From a bacterium (lineage in GTDB: Bacteria > Actinomycetota > Acidimicrobiia > Acidimicrobiales > Bin134), in contig JAPOVT010000054.1 in the NCBI GenBank assembly GCA_026708015.1, positions 62,001-126,000 of the forward strand: 64,000 nt of DNA. The letters are read 5' to 3'. Position numbers and translations under genes: made by a program. This document shows positions 31,633-40,317 of this stretch, piece after piece. Within the stretch, counting starts at the first letter, position 1. Each line of letters begins with the position of its first letter. The notes under the pieces were generated by a model. It saw only the letters and a program-made list of their open reading frames with translations. It did not search any database and was not told the origin of the DNA.

Positions 31633-31899
31633 ATGACTTTGGGCATTGCAGTAGGGGCCTATCTCGTCGTGCATTTGCTCGGCGTCTACTTGCTGCGCGC
31701 GTCCGGGGTGGCTCAAGACCTGTTCGGCCGATTCCGCAACGTTCCAGACCTGCCCGAGCCCAAGCAATTGTCCGAATTCACCGCCTTCGTGGAGACCCAC
31801 TCCTTCTGGGACACCGAGGAAGACGAAGCCCTCGAGGCCTTCGACGAGTTCGAACTTCAAGCCGTCTTCTGGAACGAGAGGCGCCGCCGCAGCGCCTGA
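31633..31899 (+). CDS. Small single-span membrane protein
   Basis: An 88-residue protein from ATG 31633 (MTLGIAVGAYLVVHLLGVYLL). One N-terminal membrane helix is followed by a short basic stretch and an acidic cytosolic or external tail rich in Glu/Asp/Phe (FWDTEEDEALEAFDEF). No family recognised. A strong promoter lies directly upstream, and the gene stands alone between convergent and divergent neighbours. Confidence 0.65.
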   Translation: MTLGIAVGAYLVVHLLGVYLLRASGVAQDLFGRFRNVPDLPEPKQLSEFTAFVETHSFWDTEEDEALEAFDEFELQAVFWNERRRRSA

Positions 31900-31922
31900 A
31901 TCCCCCCGCCCTCGCGGCAGGT

Positions 31923-32702
31923 TCAGTTCGACTTGGCGTGAAGGCCGCCGTCTACCAGCACCACGGCGCCGTTGATGAATGAGGCGGCGGGCAGCACCAG
32001 CGACAAGGTGACTTGGGCCACCTCCTCGGGGTCGCCGTAGCGTCGGGCCGGCACTCGGCGTCGGGCGTACTTCTGCTTGGCCTCCTCGGGGATGTCGCCG
32101 GTCATGGCGGTGCGGATCGGTCCGGGGCAGATCGCATTGGCAGTCACTCCGAATTGGCCTAACTCAACGGCCAGCGCCCGCGTGAGCCCTACCACCCCGT
32201 GCTTGCTCACCGTGTAGGGCGAGGTGTTGGGAGTGGCCATCACCCCCTCCGTGGAAGCCACGTTGACGATGCGCCCATCGCCGTTGCGCTTCAGGTCGTC
32301 CAGGCAGGCCCGCACCAAGCGCATCTGCGCGGTGAGGTTCACTTCCAAGGCGGCAGCCCACACATCCTCATAGTTGGCTGCTTCCACCGGGGCACCCGCG
32401 GCCACTCCCGCGTTGTTGATCAAGATGTCCACCGGGCCCAGTTCGGCCCGCACCTGCTCCACGACCGGTTCCACCACGGCGGGATCAGCCAGGTCGCACA
32501 CCACCGCCAGCGCCGTGCCTCCGGCGTCGACGATGGCGGCCACCGTCTCCTCCACCCCGGTGCGATTGACGTCCAGCGCAGCCACCTTGGCCCCCTCGTC
32601 GGCCAACAGCCACGCAGTGGCCCGGCCCATGCCTGAGGCCGCGCCGGATACTACCGCCACTCGCCCGGCCACCGACCGGTCCAACTTGGTGAGGCGAGTC
32701 AT
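31923..32702 (-). CDS. Short-chain dehydrogenase/reductase
   Basis: A 259-residue SDR from ATG 32702: SGAASGMGRATAWLL near residue 20, NNAGVAAG near residue 95, catalytic Ser in NVASTEG and Tyr-Lys in YTVSK near residue 160, PGPIRTAMTGD, and a C-terminal VVLVDGGLHAKSN. The start codon overlaps the ogt stop by one base (TGATG), so the two are translated in tandem. Substrate is unknown. Confidence 0.87.
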   Translation of the reverse strand: MTRLTKLDRSVAGRVAVVSGAASGMGRATAWLLADEGAKVAALDVNRTGVEETVAAIVDAGGTALAVVCDLADPAVVEPVVEQVRAELGPVDILINNAGVAAGAPVEAANYEDVWAAALEVNLTAQMRLVRACLDDLKRNGDGRIVNVASTEGVMATPNTSPYTVSKHGVVGLTRALAVELGQFGVTANAICPGPIRTAMTGDIPEEAKQKYARRRVPARRYGDPEEVAQVTLSLVLPAASFINGAVVLVDGGLHAKSN

Positions 32703-33268
32703 CAATCCCGGTGGGCGCGCTCGTGGTCGATGAGCCAGGTCTTGACCTCAGGGCGGCCTCCGAACTCCCCCACCGACCCGTCGCTTCGCACCACCCGGTG
32801 ACAGGGCACGATGAGGGGAATGGGGTTGGTGGACATGGCCGTTCCCACGGCGCGGGCCGCGCCCGGCGAACCGGCCATATGGGCCAACTCCCCATACGAC
32901 ACCGTGGTGCCGTACTCCACCGTCATCAGCGCATCTTGCACCTGGCGATAGAACCCATGGCTCAGGCGCCAGTCCAAGGCCACCTCGAACCAGCGGCGGC
33001 TCCCGTCGAAATACTCGCGGAGCTGGGTGATGGGTTCGACCAGCCAGTCGGAGTCGCCTTGGCCCATCGAGCAGGGCAGATCGGCGAGTTCAGCCATCAT
33101 GTCATCTCTGGTTTCCATGTAGCCGAATCCGATCCTCACCAACCCCTGGGAAGTTGCCGCCAATTGCAGCGTTCCGATGGGCGTGTCCACGGAACCCAGG
33201 GCCACGCCGAGTCCATCGGCCTCAGGGGAAACAGGGTCGGAGCGGGAAAGCAGCGCAGTTTGAGACAT
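32702..33268 (-). CDS. ogt: Methylated-DNA-protein-cysteine methyltransferase
   Basis: A 188-residue Ogt/MGMT protein from ATG 33268 (MSQTALLSRSDP). It carries the active-site motif IPLIVPCHRVVRSDGSVGEF with nucleophile Cys, the helix-turn-helix segment YGTTVSYGELAHMAG, and an N-terminal ribonuclease-H-like part. It repairs O6-alkylguanine by taking the alkyl group onto Cys. The start codon and that of the divergent kinase gene share the four bases CATG. The longer reading beyond 33268 is antisense to the kinase gene. Confidence 0.92.
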   Translation of the reverse strand: MSQTALLSRSDPVSPEADGLGVALGSVDTPIGTLQLAATSQGLVRIGFGYMETRDDMMAELADLPCSMGQGDSDWLVEPITQLREYFDGSRRWFEVALDWRLSHGFYRQVQDALMTVEYGTTVSYGELAHMAGSPGAARAVGTAMSTNPIPLIVPCHRVVRSDGSVGEFGGRPEVKTWLIDHERAHRD

Positions 33269-34355
33269 GGCACTGACCGTAGCGGAATACCAGACTGAGG
33301 CGGTGGAGTCCTCGAGCGCCGATATACCGGGAGTCGACGTCGCGCCGGTTACTGCCTGGCTCGACGACAACATCGCCGACAGCGAACCCCCGTTCACCTT
33401 CGATCTGATCGCGGCAGGCGGATCGAATCTCACCTTCCGGCTGGCTGATTCTGAAGGCCAACAGTGGGCGCTGCGGCGGCCACCGGTGGGATCGGCGCTG
33501 ACCACCGCCCACGACATGGGGCGGGAATGGCGCATCATGGCCGCGCTAGGCGAGGCCAGCGACGTTCCGGTGCCCGAGATGGTGGCCTTCTGCCACGACC
33601 ACTCCGTGAATGGGGCCGACTTCTATGTGATGAGCTTTGTGGAGGGGCTGATCTTGCGCGACCAGGAATCCGCAGCCGCCATGACCTCCGAGCAGGCCGA
33701 GATCGCCACCCAGAGCCTGCTCGATGTTCAGATCGCCTTTCACACCCTCGACCTAGACGCCGTCGGATTGGGCGACCTGGGCCGCCGGGAAGACTACGTG
33801 GGCCGCCAGTTGAAGCGATGGCGCCGCCAAGTGGAGGCCGCCGGGGTGCGGGAAGTGCCCCTGCTTATCGAGCTGCACGAGCGGTTGAGCGCGGCCAAGC
33901 CACCCGAGAAGGCGCCCGCCGCCCTGGCCCACGGCGACTACCGCTTCGACAACACCGTGCTCAACGACCAGTGGAAGATCGCCGCGGTTCTGGACTGGGA
34001 ACTCTGCACCACCGGCAACCCCATCGCCGACTTCGCCTGGTCGCTCCAGTACTGGGCCGACCCCGACGACGAGATGAGCTTCCTCACCGACCCACCCACT
34101 CTTCAAGACTGCTTTGTGCGCCGACAAGAAGTGGCCGACCGCTATGCCGCCCAATCGGGCTTCGACCTTTCCGACCTCCCCTACTACGCCGTGTTCAGCT
34201 GGTGGAAGCAGGCCTGCATTGTGGAGGGGGCATACGCCCGCCGCCTGAAGGGCATGAGCGGGGGCATGGCCACCACCGGCGACGTCCACGACATCGCCCG
34301 CCGAGTGGACGCCATGCTGGACCACGCCGCCGACATGGCCGTTGGAGTGCTGTAG
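33267..34355 (+). CDS. Phosphotransferase (APH-family) protein, FadE36/ACAD10-like
   Basis: A 362-residue protein. An N-terminal lobe (GGSNLTFRLADSEGQQWALRRPP) and the catalytic loop ALAHGDYRFDNTVLN with Asp, then VLDWELCTTGNPIADFAW (metal Asp), match the aminoglycoside-phosphotransferase fold. The subgroup with LAPTAHDMGREWRI-like N-termini is common beside acyl-CoA dehydrogenases and acts on hydroxyacyl substrates by phosphorylation. The listed ATG overlaps the ogt start; an in-frame GTG at 33303 (VESSSADIPGVD) would leave room for a promoter. Confidence 0.84.
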   Translation: MALTVAEYQTEAVESSSADIPGVDVAPVTAWLDDNIADSEPPFTFDLIAAGGSNLTFRLADSEGQQWALRRPPVGSALTTAHDMGREWRIMAALGEASDVPVPEMVAFCHDHSVNGADFYVMSFVEGLILRDQESAAAMTSEQAEIATQSLLDVQIAFHTLDLDAVGLGDLGRREDYVGRQLKRWRRQVEAAGVREVPLLIELHERLSAAKPPEKAPAALAHGDYRFDNTVLNDQWKIAAVLDWELCTTGNPIADFAWSLQYWADPDDEMSFLTDPPTLQDCFVRRQEVADRYAAQSGFDLSDLPYYAVFSWWKQACIVEGAYARRLKGMSGGMATTGDVHDIARRVDAMLDHAADMAVGVL

Positions 34356-34365
34356 ATCGCTGAGC

Positions 34366-36123
34366 TCAGGCCGCGGCGGCTACCAGAGCAGTGAGCAACA
34401 CCAGGGTAAGCACCGACATGGGCACCCCCAACCGCAGGTAGTCGGTGAAGCGATAGCGGCCCGGACCGTAGACCATGGTGTTGGTCTGGTAGCCGATAGG
34501 GGTCAGAAACGACGCCGAGGCGGCCACCGCCACCCCCAATGCCAAGGTGCGGGGATCCAAACCGGATTGAGCGGCCGCCTCCAATGCCACCGGGAACACC
34601 AGAGCCACCGCAGCCACGTTGGTGATCATCTCGGTGAGCAGCATGGTGGCAATCACGATGCCCAGCACCACTCCGGCATCGCCCAGGAAGTCGAAGCCGG
34701 TGACGATGCCGTCGGCCAGGTCCTCAGCCAACCCCGCTTCGTCGAGCGCCGCTCCCAAGCCGAATGCCGCTCCGATGGTGATGAGCACACTGAAGTCAAC
34801 CGCTTCTCGGGCCTCTCGGGGAGTGAGCACTCCGCCGACAACCACTGCACCAGCCGCGATCAATGCCGCTTCCAACACGCTCAGCACCCCGGCGGCGGGC
34901 AGCACGACCAGGGCAACTACCGCGGCCAGCGCCACCGGCGCCCGACGACTGACCCGGGGCGGCGAACCACCCAGCCGAGACACCAACAGGAAGTCGTTGT
35001 GATTGCGCCACCGTTCGTCGAAACCATCGGCCGCCAGCACCAGCAAGGTGTCGCCGATACGCAACCGAACCTGGCCGAACTTGGCCTCCACCGGAGCACC
35101 GGAACGGTGGATGCCCACCACCGCGGCCTGGTAGCGGCCCCGGAATCCGGCCTCGGCCAGCGACCGTCCGCTGAGGGGTGAAGCCGCCCCCACTACGGCC
35201 TCGAAGAACGTGTGGTCGTCGGAGTCCACCGCCTCCAGATGGGGATCTTCAGCCGAGATCAGCCCGGACATAGCCTGGAGGTCGACTACCAGGTCGACCC
35301 GACCGGCGAACGTGAGCCGGTCGCCGCCTCGGAGCACGAAAGTGGGGGCCACCGGGGCGATAACCGTGCCCTGCCGCTCCACTTCAACCAGGAACACCCC
35401 TTGAAGATGGCGCAAACCTCCGGCCTCCACCGACTGCCCGTCAAATGCCCCCTGATCCACCACCTCCATCGACACCAGATAGGAGCGACCTTCCCCAGCA
35501 GATTCGGGGTCGCGCCGTTCGGGCAGCAGCCAGGGGCCGGCAACAACGATCAAAGCCAGTCCGGCCCCGGCCAGCGGCAAACCGAAACGGGCCAGCTCGA
35601 ACATCTCCAACTCGTCTTGGCCCACTGATTGCAAAAGGCCGCCCAATACCAGATTGGTGCTGGTGCCGATGGCGGTGATCGCCCCGCCCAAGATGGTGGC
35701 GTACGACAACGGGATCAGATACCGGGAGGCGGCTCGGCCGTAGCGCTCGGTCCAGCCCCGCACTGCGGGCACCAGCATGGCCACGATGGGGGTGTTGGCC
35801 AAGAAGGCCGAGGCGGCACTGGCCGGGGTCAGAAGCCGGAGCAGCGACACCCTGGTTCGAGACCCCCGGTCCAGCATTCTGGCCACCATGGGCTGCAAGG
35901 CATTGGTTTTGGTCACGGCGCCGGCCACCACGTACAACGCGCCGATGGTGATGGGGGCGGGGTTGGCGAAACCGCGGAAGGCCTGGTCGGCGTCAATCAC
36001 CCGCAGCAGAAACAGTCCGCCGGTGGCACCCAGTACCCCAGCGGCGGGCGAGAGCCGGTTGCTGATGAGCCCGGCACCCATAACCGCCAACACCGCAATG
36101 GTGAGCACCGCATCGCCATCCAT
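34366..36123 (-). CDS. DASS/SLC13-type anion permease with two TrkA-C domains, probably sulfate
   Basis: A 585-residue membrane protein with about ten membrane helices in two halves. Each half carries an SNT-type motif (GTSTNLVLGG near residue 154 and a second in ITNVAAVALVFP). Two TrkA-C-like regulatory domains (residues about 215-295 and 310-390: FVLRGGDRLTFAGR, RLRIGDTLLVLAA) separate the halves. This is the sulfate-permease layout of the family. It is divergent from the ATP sulfurylase-APS kinase gene, which supports sulfate as substrate. Confidence 0.88.
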   Translation of the reverse strand: MDGDAVLTIAVLAVMGAGLISNRLSPAAGVLGATGGLFLLRVIDADQAFRGFANPAPITIGALYVVAGAVTKTNALQPMVARMLDRGSRTRVSLLRLLTPASAASAFLANTPIVAMLVPAVRGWTERYGRAASRYLIPLSYATILGGAITAIGTSTNLVLGGLLQSVGQDELEMFELARFGLPLAGAGLALIVVAGPWLLPERRDPESAGEGRSYLVSMEVVDQGAFDGQSVEAGGLRHLQGVFLVEVERQGTVIAPVAPTFVLRGGDRLTFAGRVDLVVDLQAMSGLISAEDPHLEAVDSDDHTFFEAVVGAASPLSGRSLAEAGFRGRYQAAVVGIHRSGAPVEAKFGQVRLRIGDTLLVLAADGFDERWRNHNDFLLVSRLGGSPPRVSRRAPVALAAVVALVVLPAAGVLSVLEAALIAAGAVVVGGVLTPREAREAVDFSVLITIGAAFGLGAALDEAGLAEDLADGIVTGFDFLGDAGVVLGIVIATMLLTEMITNVAAVALVFPVALEAAAQSGLDPRTLALGVAVAASASFLTPIGYQTNTMVYGPGRYRFTDYLRLGVPMSVLTLVLLTALVAAAA

Positions 36124-36210
36124 TCAGGGAAATGCTACGGCCTCGGCACGGAAACAGGACTTTGGCCACCATCCCTGGTTCCGATGACTCAGCCGACGGG
36201 TAATTGCGAT

Positions 36211-37938
36211 ATGAAATGTCTCGTGGCTTCAAACTTGATCCAACCCCACGGTGGCGAGCTGACCGACCTGATGGTCGACGACGCCACCGCTGAAGATCTC
36301 AAGGCAGCGTCGCGCGACCTCCCTTCGTTCACCCTCCAGCCTCGCCACCTGTGCGATCTCGAGCTGCTGCTCAACGGAGGCTTCTCCCCCCTGCGGGGTT
36401 TCATGGGCCAAGCCGACTACGAGCGGGTGTGCTCCGAAATGCGGCTGGCCGACGAGACGCTGTGGCCCATGCCCATCACCTTGGACGTGGACGGCGATAC
36501 CGCCGAGGCGGCCCAGGCTGCCGGCCAGCTGGCCCTGCGAGACGTGGAAGGGGTCATGTTGGCGGTGCTCACCGTGGGCGACGTGTGGGAACCCGACACC
36601 GCGGCCGAGGCCGAGTCGGTTTTCGACAGCTTGGATTCCGACCACCCCGGCGTGGGCCACCTGGTTCACAACACGTCCCGGTTCTACCTGGGCGGGTCGG
36701 TGCAGGGCCTGCAACTCCCAGTCCACTACGACTTCACCGAGCTGCGGCGCACCCCAGCCGAGCTGCGGGCCGCGTTCGATGCGGCGGGCTGGAGCCGGGT
36801 GGTGGCCTTCCAAACCCGCAACCCGATGCACCGGGCCCACGTGGAGCTCACCCGACGAGCCGCAGTGGAGGCCGACGCCAATCTACTCATCCATCCTGTG
36901 GTGGGAATGACCAAGCCCGGTGATGTGGACCACTACACCCGGGGCCGCGTGTACCAACACATCATCAAGCGCTACCCGGAGAATTCCGCCATGCTGGCCA
37001 TGCTGCCGCTGGCCATGCGCATGGGCGGCCCCCGGGAGGCGGTGTGGCACGCCATCATCCGCAAGAACCACGGCGTTTCCCACTTCATCGTCGGCCGGGA
37101 CCACGCCGGACCGGGCTCCGACGCGTCGGGCAACCCCTTCTACGGCCCCTACGACGCCCAGGACATGTTGCAGGACTACACCGACGAGCTGGGCGTGACC
37201 ATGGTGCCGTTCAAGATGATGGTGTACGTCCCCGACAGCGACAGCTACCACCCGGTGGACGAAGTGGACGAGGGTACGGCCACCCTCAGCATCAGCGGCA
37301 CCGAGCTGCGGGACCGCCTGGCATCGGGCGACGAGATTCCCGAGTGGTTCAGCTATCCCGAAGTGGTGGCTGAGTTGCGCCGTACCCATCCTCAGAAGTC
37401 CAAGCAAGGCTTCACCGTGTTCTTCACCGGCCTCAGCGGTTCGGGCAAATCCACCATCGCCAACGCGCTCATGTCCAAGCTGTTGGAGCGGGGCGGACGG
37501 CCAGTGACCCTGCTGGACGGCGATGTGGTGCGCACCAACCTGTCGTCGGAACTGGGCTTCTCCAAGGAGCACCGCGACATCAACATCACCCGAATCGGTT
37601 ATGTGGCCTCGGAGATCACCAAGCACGGCGGCATCGCCATTTGCGCGCCGATCGCCCCCTATGCCGGACCCCGGTACAAGAACCGGGAGGCCATCTCAGC
37701 CAACGGCGGCTACGTGCTGGTGTATGTGTCCACCCCGCTGGAGGTGTGCGAGGAGCGGGACCGCAAAGGGCTGTACGCCAAGGCCCGGGCCGGAATCATC
37801 AAGGAGTTCACCGGCATCTCCGACCCTTACGAGGAACCGGCCGACGCCGACGTCGTTCTGCCCACCGTGGACCAGACGCCTGATGAAGCAGCCCAAATCA
37901 TCATCGACCACCTGGTGGCCGAGGGGTACCTCGAATAG
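36211..37938 (+). CDS. sat/cysC: Bifunctional ATP sulfurylase/APS kinase
   Basis: A 575-residue fusion. The sulfurylase half has the start-like ASNLIQPHGGELTDL, FQTRNPMHRAHVEL near residue 195 (QxRNxxHxxH), and IVGRDHAGPG near residue 295. The APS kinase half has Walker A FTGLSGSGKSTIA near residue 408, LLDGDVVRTNL and YKNREAI. It makes APS from sulfate and then PAPS. Start: ATG 36211 (MKCLVASNLIQ); ATG 36184 and GTG 36223 are also in frame. The reading up to 35629 is antisense to the permease. Two CysQ-like genes follow on the same strand. Confidence 0.93.
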   Translation: MKCLVASNLIQPHGGELTDLMVDDATAEDLKAASRDLPSFTLQPRHLCDLELLLNGGFSPLRGFMGQADYERVCSEMRLADETLWPMPITLDVDGDTAEAAQAAGQLALRDVEGVMLAVLTVGDVWEPDTAAEAESVFDSLDSDHPGVGHLVHNTSRFYLGGSVQGLQLPVHYDFTELRRTPAELRAAFDAAGWSRVVAFQTRNPMHRAHVELTRRAAVEADANLLIHPVVGMTKPGDVDHYTRGRVYQHIIKRYPENSAMLAMLPLAMRMGGPREAVWHAIIRKNHGVSHFIVGRDHAGPGSDASGNPFYGPYDAQDMLQDYTDELGVTMVPFKMMVYVPDSDSYHPVDEVDEGTATLSISGTELRDRLASGDEIPEWFSYPEVVAELRRTHPQKSKQGFTVFFTGLSGSGKSTIANALMSKLLERGGRPVTLLDGDVVRTNLSSELGFSKEHRDINITRIGYVASEITKHGGIAICAPIAPYAGPRYKNREAISANGGYVLVYVSTPLEVCEERDRKGLYAKARAGIIKEFTGISDPYEEPADADVVLPTVDQTPDEAAQIIIDHLVAEGYLE

Positions 37939-37989
37939 ATCGGTTGTCGAGGCGCTTCTCCCCGACAATCTGATTGGATAGCCGCTGAG

Positions 37990-38775
37990 ATGTCCCGCTC
38001 CGATGATCTGGACCGCATTGCCGAGGCGCTATCGGCAGCCGACGAAGTGCTGAAGCGGTTCACGCCCGGAGAGATCGCATCGGAGTTGAAAGACGGCGGC
38101 GACCCGCTGACCGCGGCCGACACCGCGGTGAACGATGTGCTGGCCAAGGTTCTGCGGGGGGGCGACGAGGGCTGGCTGTCTGAGGAGACCACCGATGCCG
38201 GAGGGCGCCTTGACCGGCGCCGGGTATGGGTAGTGGACCCCATCGACGGGACCCGCGAGTTCATCGACGGCATCCCCGAGTGGTGCGTCTCCGTAGGGCT
38301 GGTGGAAGACGGCGTGCCGGTGGCCGGAGGCGTGCTGAGCCCGCCCAACGGGAACCTCATCATCGGGTCGGACGACACCGGCGTGATGTGCAACGGCCAG
38401 CCTGCGGGCACCACAGACACCACCGACATTCGGGGCGCGCTGGTGCTGGCCTCCCGCAGCGAGGTGAAGCGGGGCGAGTGGGAGCGCTTCTTCTCCACGC
38501 CGATCGCGGTGCGAAACATGGGCTCGGTGGCCTACAAGCTCAGCCTGGTGGGCGCCGGATTGGCCGACGCCACCTGGACGCTGGTGCCCAAGAACGAGTG
38601 GGACGTGGCCGGCGGGGCTGCGCTGGTGAGAGCAGGCGGCGGACGGGTGTTCGGAACCGACGGCGCCGATGTGGTGTTCAACCGGGCCGACCCGCTGATG
38701 GAGGGCTTCATCGCCGTTGCCCCCGGCCTGTGCGACCAGGTCATGGACCTGCTCGAGATAACGCCGAGGCCGTGA
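37990..38775 (+). CDS. cysQ: 3'(2'),5'-bisphosphate nucleotidase (CysQ type)
   Basis: A 261-residue inositol-monophosphatase-family enzyme with Glu in WLSEETTD (metal ligand), VVDPIDGTREFIDG near residue 83 and EWDVAGGAALV near residue 205. CysQ removes the 3'-phosphate of PAP or PAPS, so it controls PAPS produced by the upstream gene. It begins 51 bases after the sat/cysC stop. Its stop overlaps the start of the next gene. Confidence 0.88.
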   Translation: MSRSDDLDRIAEALSAADEVLKRFTPGEIASELKDGGDPLTAADTAVNDVLAKVLRGGDEGWLSEETTDAGGRLDRRRVWVVDPIDGTREFIDGIPEWCVSVGLVEDGVPVAGGVLSPPNGNLIIGSDDTGVMCNGQPAGTTDTTDIRGALVLASRSEVKRGEWERFFSTPIAVRNMGSVAYKLSLVGAGLADATWTLVPKNEWDVAGGAALVRAGGGRVFGTDGADVVFNRADPLMEGFIAVAPGLCDQVMDLLEITPRP

Positions 38776-39500
38776 ACGACCACCAACTCGCCGCTCACTT
38801 GGCTTGGAAAGCGGGTGAGCTGCTGGTTGAGTTGCGGGCCGAGCTGAGCGCTCAGCGGTTGTCTCCATTCGCCGTCGGGGCCCGAGGCGATGCTCTGGCC
38901 CACGACTACATCGCCAAAGCCCTCCTCCAGCACCGTCCCGACGATTTGGTGCTGTCGGAGGAGTCGGTGGACAACCGCCGTCGCCTAGAGCACAGCCGGG
39001 TATGGATCGTGGACCCGCTGGACGGGACCCGGGAGTTCTCCATCCCGGGCCGCACCGACTGGGCCGTCCACGTGGCCTTGGTGGCCGACGACAAGCCCAT
39101 CGCCGGGGCGGTGGCGCTGCCCGCCCAGGGGATCACCCTGGCCACTGATCCCGCTCCCCCCACACCAGTGGCCGCGGCCAGCCCTCGGGTCATCACCAGC
39201 CGGAGTCGGCCCGGTCGCCTGGCCCGTCGCATCGCCGACGACCTCGGGGGCACCATCGTGCAAATGGGCTCGGCCGGAGCCAAGGCCGCCGCGGTGGTCT
39301 GCGGCGAAGCCGAGGTGTACGCGCATGCCTCGGGACTGCACGAGTGGGACCTGTGCGCTCCGGCGGCAGTGGCGGCGGCCGCCGGCCTGCATGTGTCCCG
39401 TCTCAACGGCGACGAGCTGAGCTTCAACCAGTCGGACACCTATATGTCCGACTTCGTCATCTGCCATCCCGACTTCGCCGCCGCCGTAGTGGCCAAATGA
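38772..39500 (+). CDS. Second CysQ/IMPase-family phosphatase
   Basis: A 242-residue paralogue starting at GTG 38772 (VNDHQLAAHLAWKAGELL), overlapping the first cysQ stop by four bases. LSEESVDN, IVDPLDGTREFSIPGR near residue 81 and HEWDLCAPAAVA near residue 194 give the full metal site. It may split the work with the first copy (PAP versus PAPS or an inositol phosphate). A longer reading to 38226 is out-of-frame overlap with the first cysQ and was rejected. Confidence 0.87.
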   Translation: MNDHQLAAHLAWKAGELLVELRAELSAQRLSPFAVGARGDALAHDYIAKALLQHRPDDLVLSEESVDNRRRLEHSRVWIVDPLDGTREFSIPGRTDWAVHVALVADDKPIAGAVALPAQGITLATDPAPPTPVAAASPRVITSRSRPGRLARRIADDLGGTIVQMGSAGAKAAAVVCGEAEVYAHASGLHEWDLCAPAAVAAAAGLHVSRLNGDELSFNQSDTYMSDFVICHPDFAAAVVAK

Positions 39501-39535
39501 CCCCCGCCCCCTCGTCCCCGTAGATTTGAACCACT

Positions 39536-39559
39536 GTGCGGCTGGTGATTGCTCGATGA
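39536..39559 (+). other. Seven-codon mini-ORF echoing the NucS N-terminus
   Basis: GTG at 39536 opens VRLVIAR followed by TGA. The nucS gene 61 bases downstream starts VRLVVAR. The two differ by one conservative residue and at many synonymous sites. It could be a relic of a duplicated or moved start, or a leader peptide. Chance cannot be excluded. Confidence 0.4.
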
Positions 39560-39596
39560 AGCCCTCCGAGGCTGCTTCCGCAGACGGGATGACCCT

Positions 39597-40256
39597 GTGA
39601 GACTGGTAGTTGCCAGGTGTTCGGTGGACTACGACGGCCGGTTGGCCGCGCACTTGCCCGAAGCGGTGCGGCTCATCATGATCAAGGCTGACGGCTGTGT
39701 GGCCATCCACGCCGACGGGGGCGCCTACAAACCGCTGAATTGGATGAACGCCCCCAACCGGCTGTCGGAGGAAGACGGCGTGTGGACGGTGGTCAACCCG
39801 TCGGGCGAGAAGTTGACCATCACCATTCACGAGCTGATCTCCGACACCGACCACGATCTGGGCCACGACCCCGGCTTGGACAAAGACGGCGTGGAGGCCC
39901 ACCTCCAGGAACTGCTGGCCGCGTCGCCCGACGTGCTGGGAGACGGATTCCGTCTGGTGCGGCGGGAATACCCCACCGACATCGGCCCGGTGGATTTGCT
40001 GTGCCGCGACGCCGACGGGAACGCCATCGCGGTGGAGATAAAGCGGCGGGGGGAGATTGCCGGGGTGGAGCAGCTCACCCGCTACCTCCAATTCTTGAAC
40101 CAAGATCCGACCCTGGCCCCGGTGCAGGGCATGCTTGCCGCCCAGGTCGTCCGCCCCCAAGCCCGAGCCCTGGGGGCCGACCGGGGCATCGAATGCGTGG
40201 AGATCGACTACGACCTGCTCCGGGGCATCGAGCCCGACCAGGCCAAGCTGTTTTAG
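39597..40256 (+). CDS. nucS: Mismatch-specific endonuclease NucS
   Basis: A 219-residue NucS/EndoMS from GTG 39597 ([20 protein letters not shown]), which matches the known actinobacterial N-terminus. The DNA-binding part has [14 protein letters not shown]. The C-terminal RecB-like nuclease has [10 protein letters not shown] and [21 protein letters not shown] (Asp, Glu-x-Lys). It is the non-canonical mismatch repair enzyme of actinobacteria and archaea, working with the sliding clamp. An extended reading from 39549 lacks family similarity. Confidence 0.94.
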   Translation: MRLVVARCSVDYDGRLAAHLPEAVRLIMIKADGCVAIHADGGAYKPLNWMNAPNRLSEEDGVWTVVNPSGEKLTITIHELISDTDHDLGHDPGLDKDGVEAHLQELLAASPDVLGDGFRLVRREYPTDIGPVDLLCRDADGNAIAVEIKRRGEIAGVEQLTRYLQFLNQDPTLAPVQGMLAAQVVRPQARALGADRGIECVEIDYDLLRGIEPDQAKLF

Positions 40257-40317
40257 CTCCCGCCATGCCTGCTGAACCCGACCGGCGGGAAGCTCCCACT
40301 ACGATCCCCTAATCCCC

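Noticed and set aside
35629-36183. 185-residue N-terminal extension of the ATP sulfurylase frame
   Set aside because: It is antisense to the permease gene and lacks family similarity; the sulfurylase domain starts after 36211.
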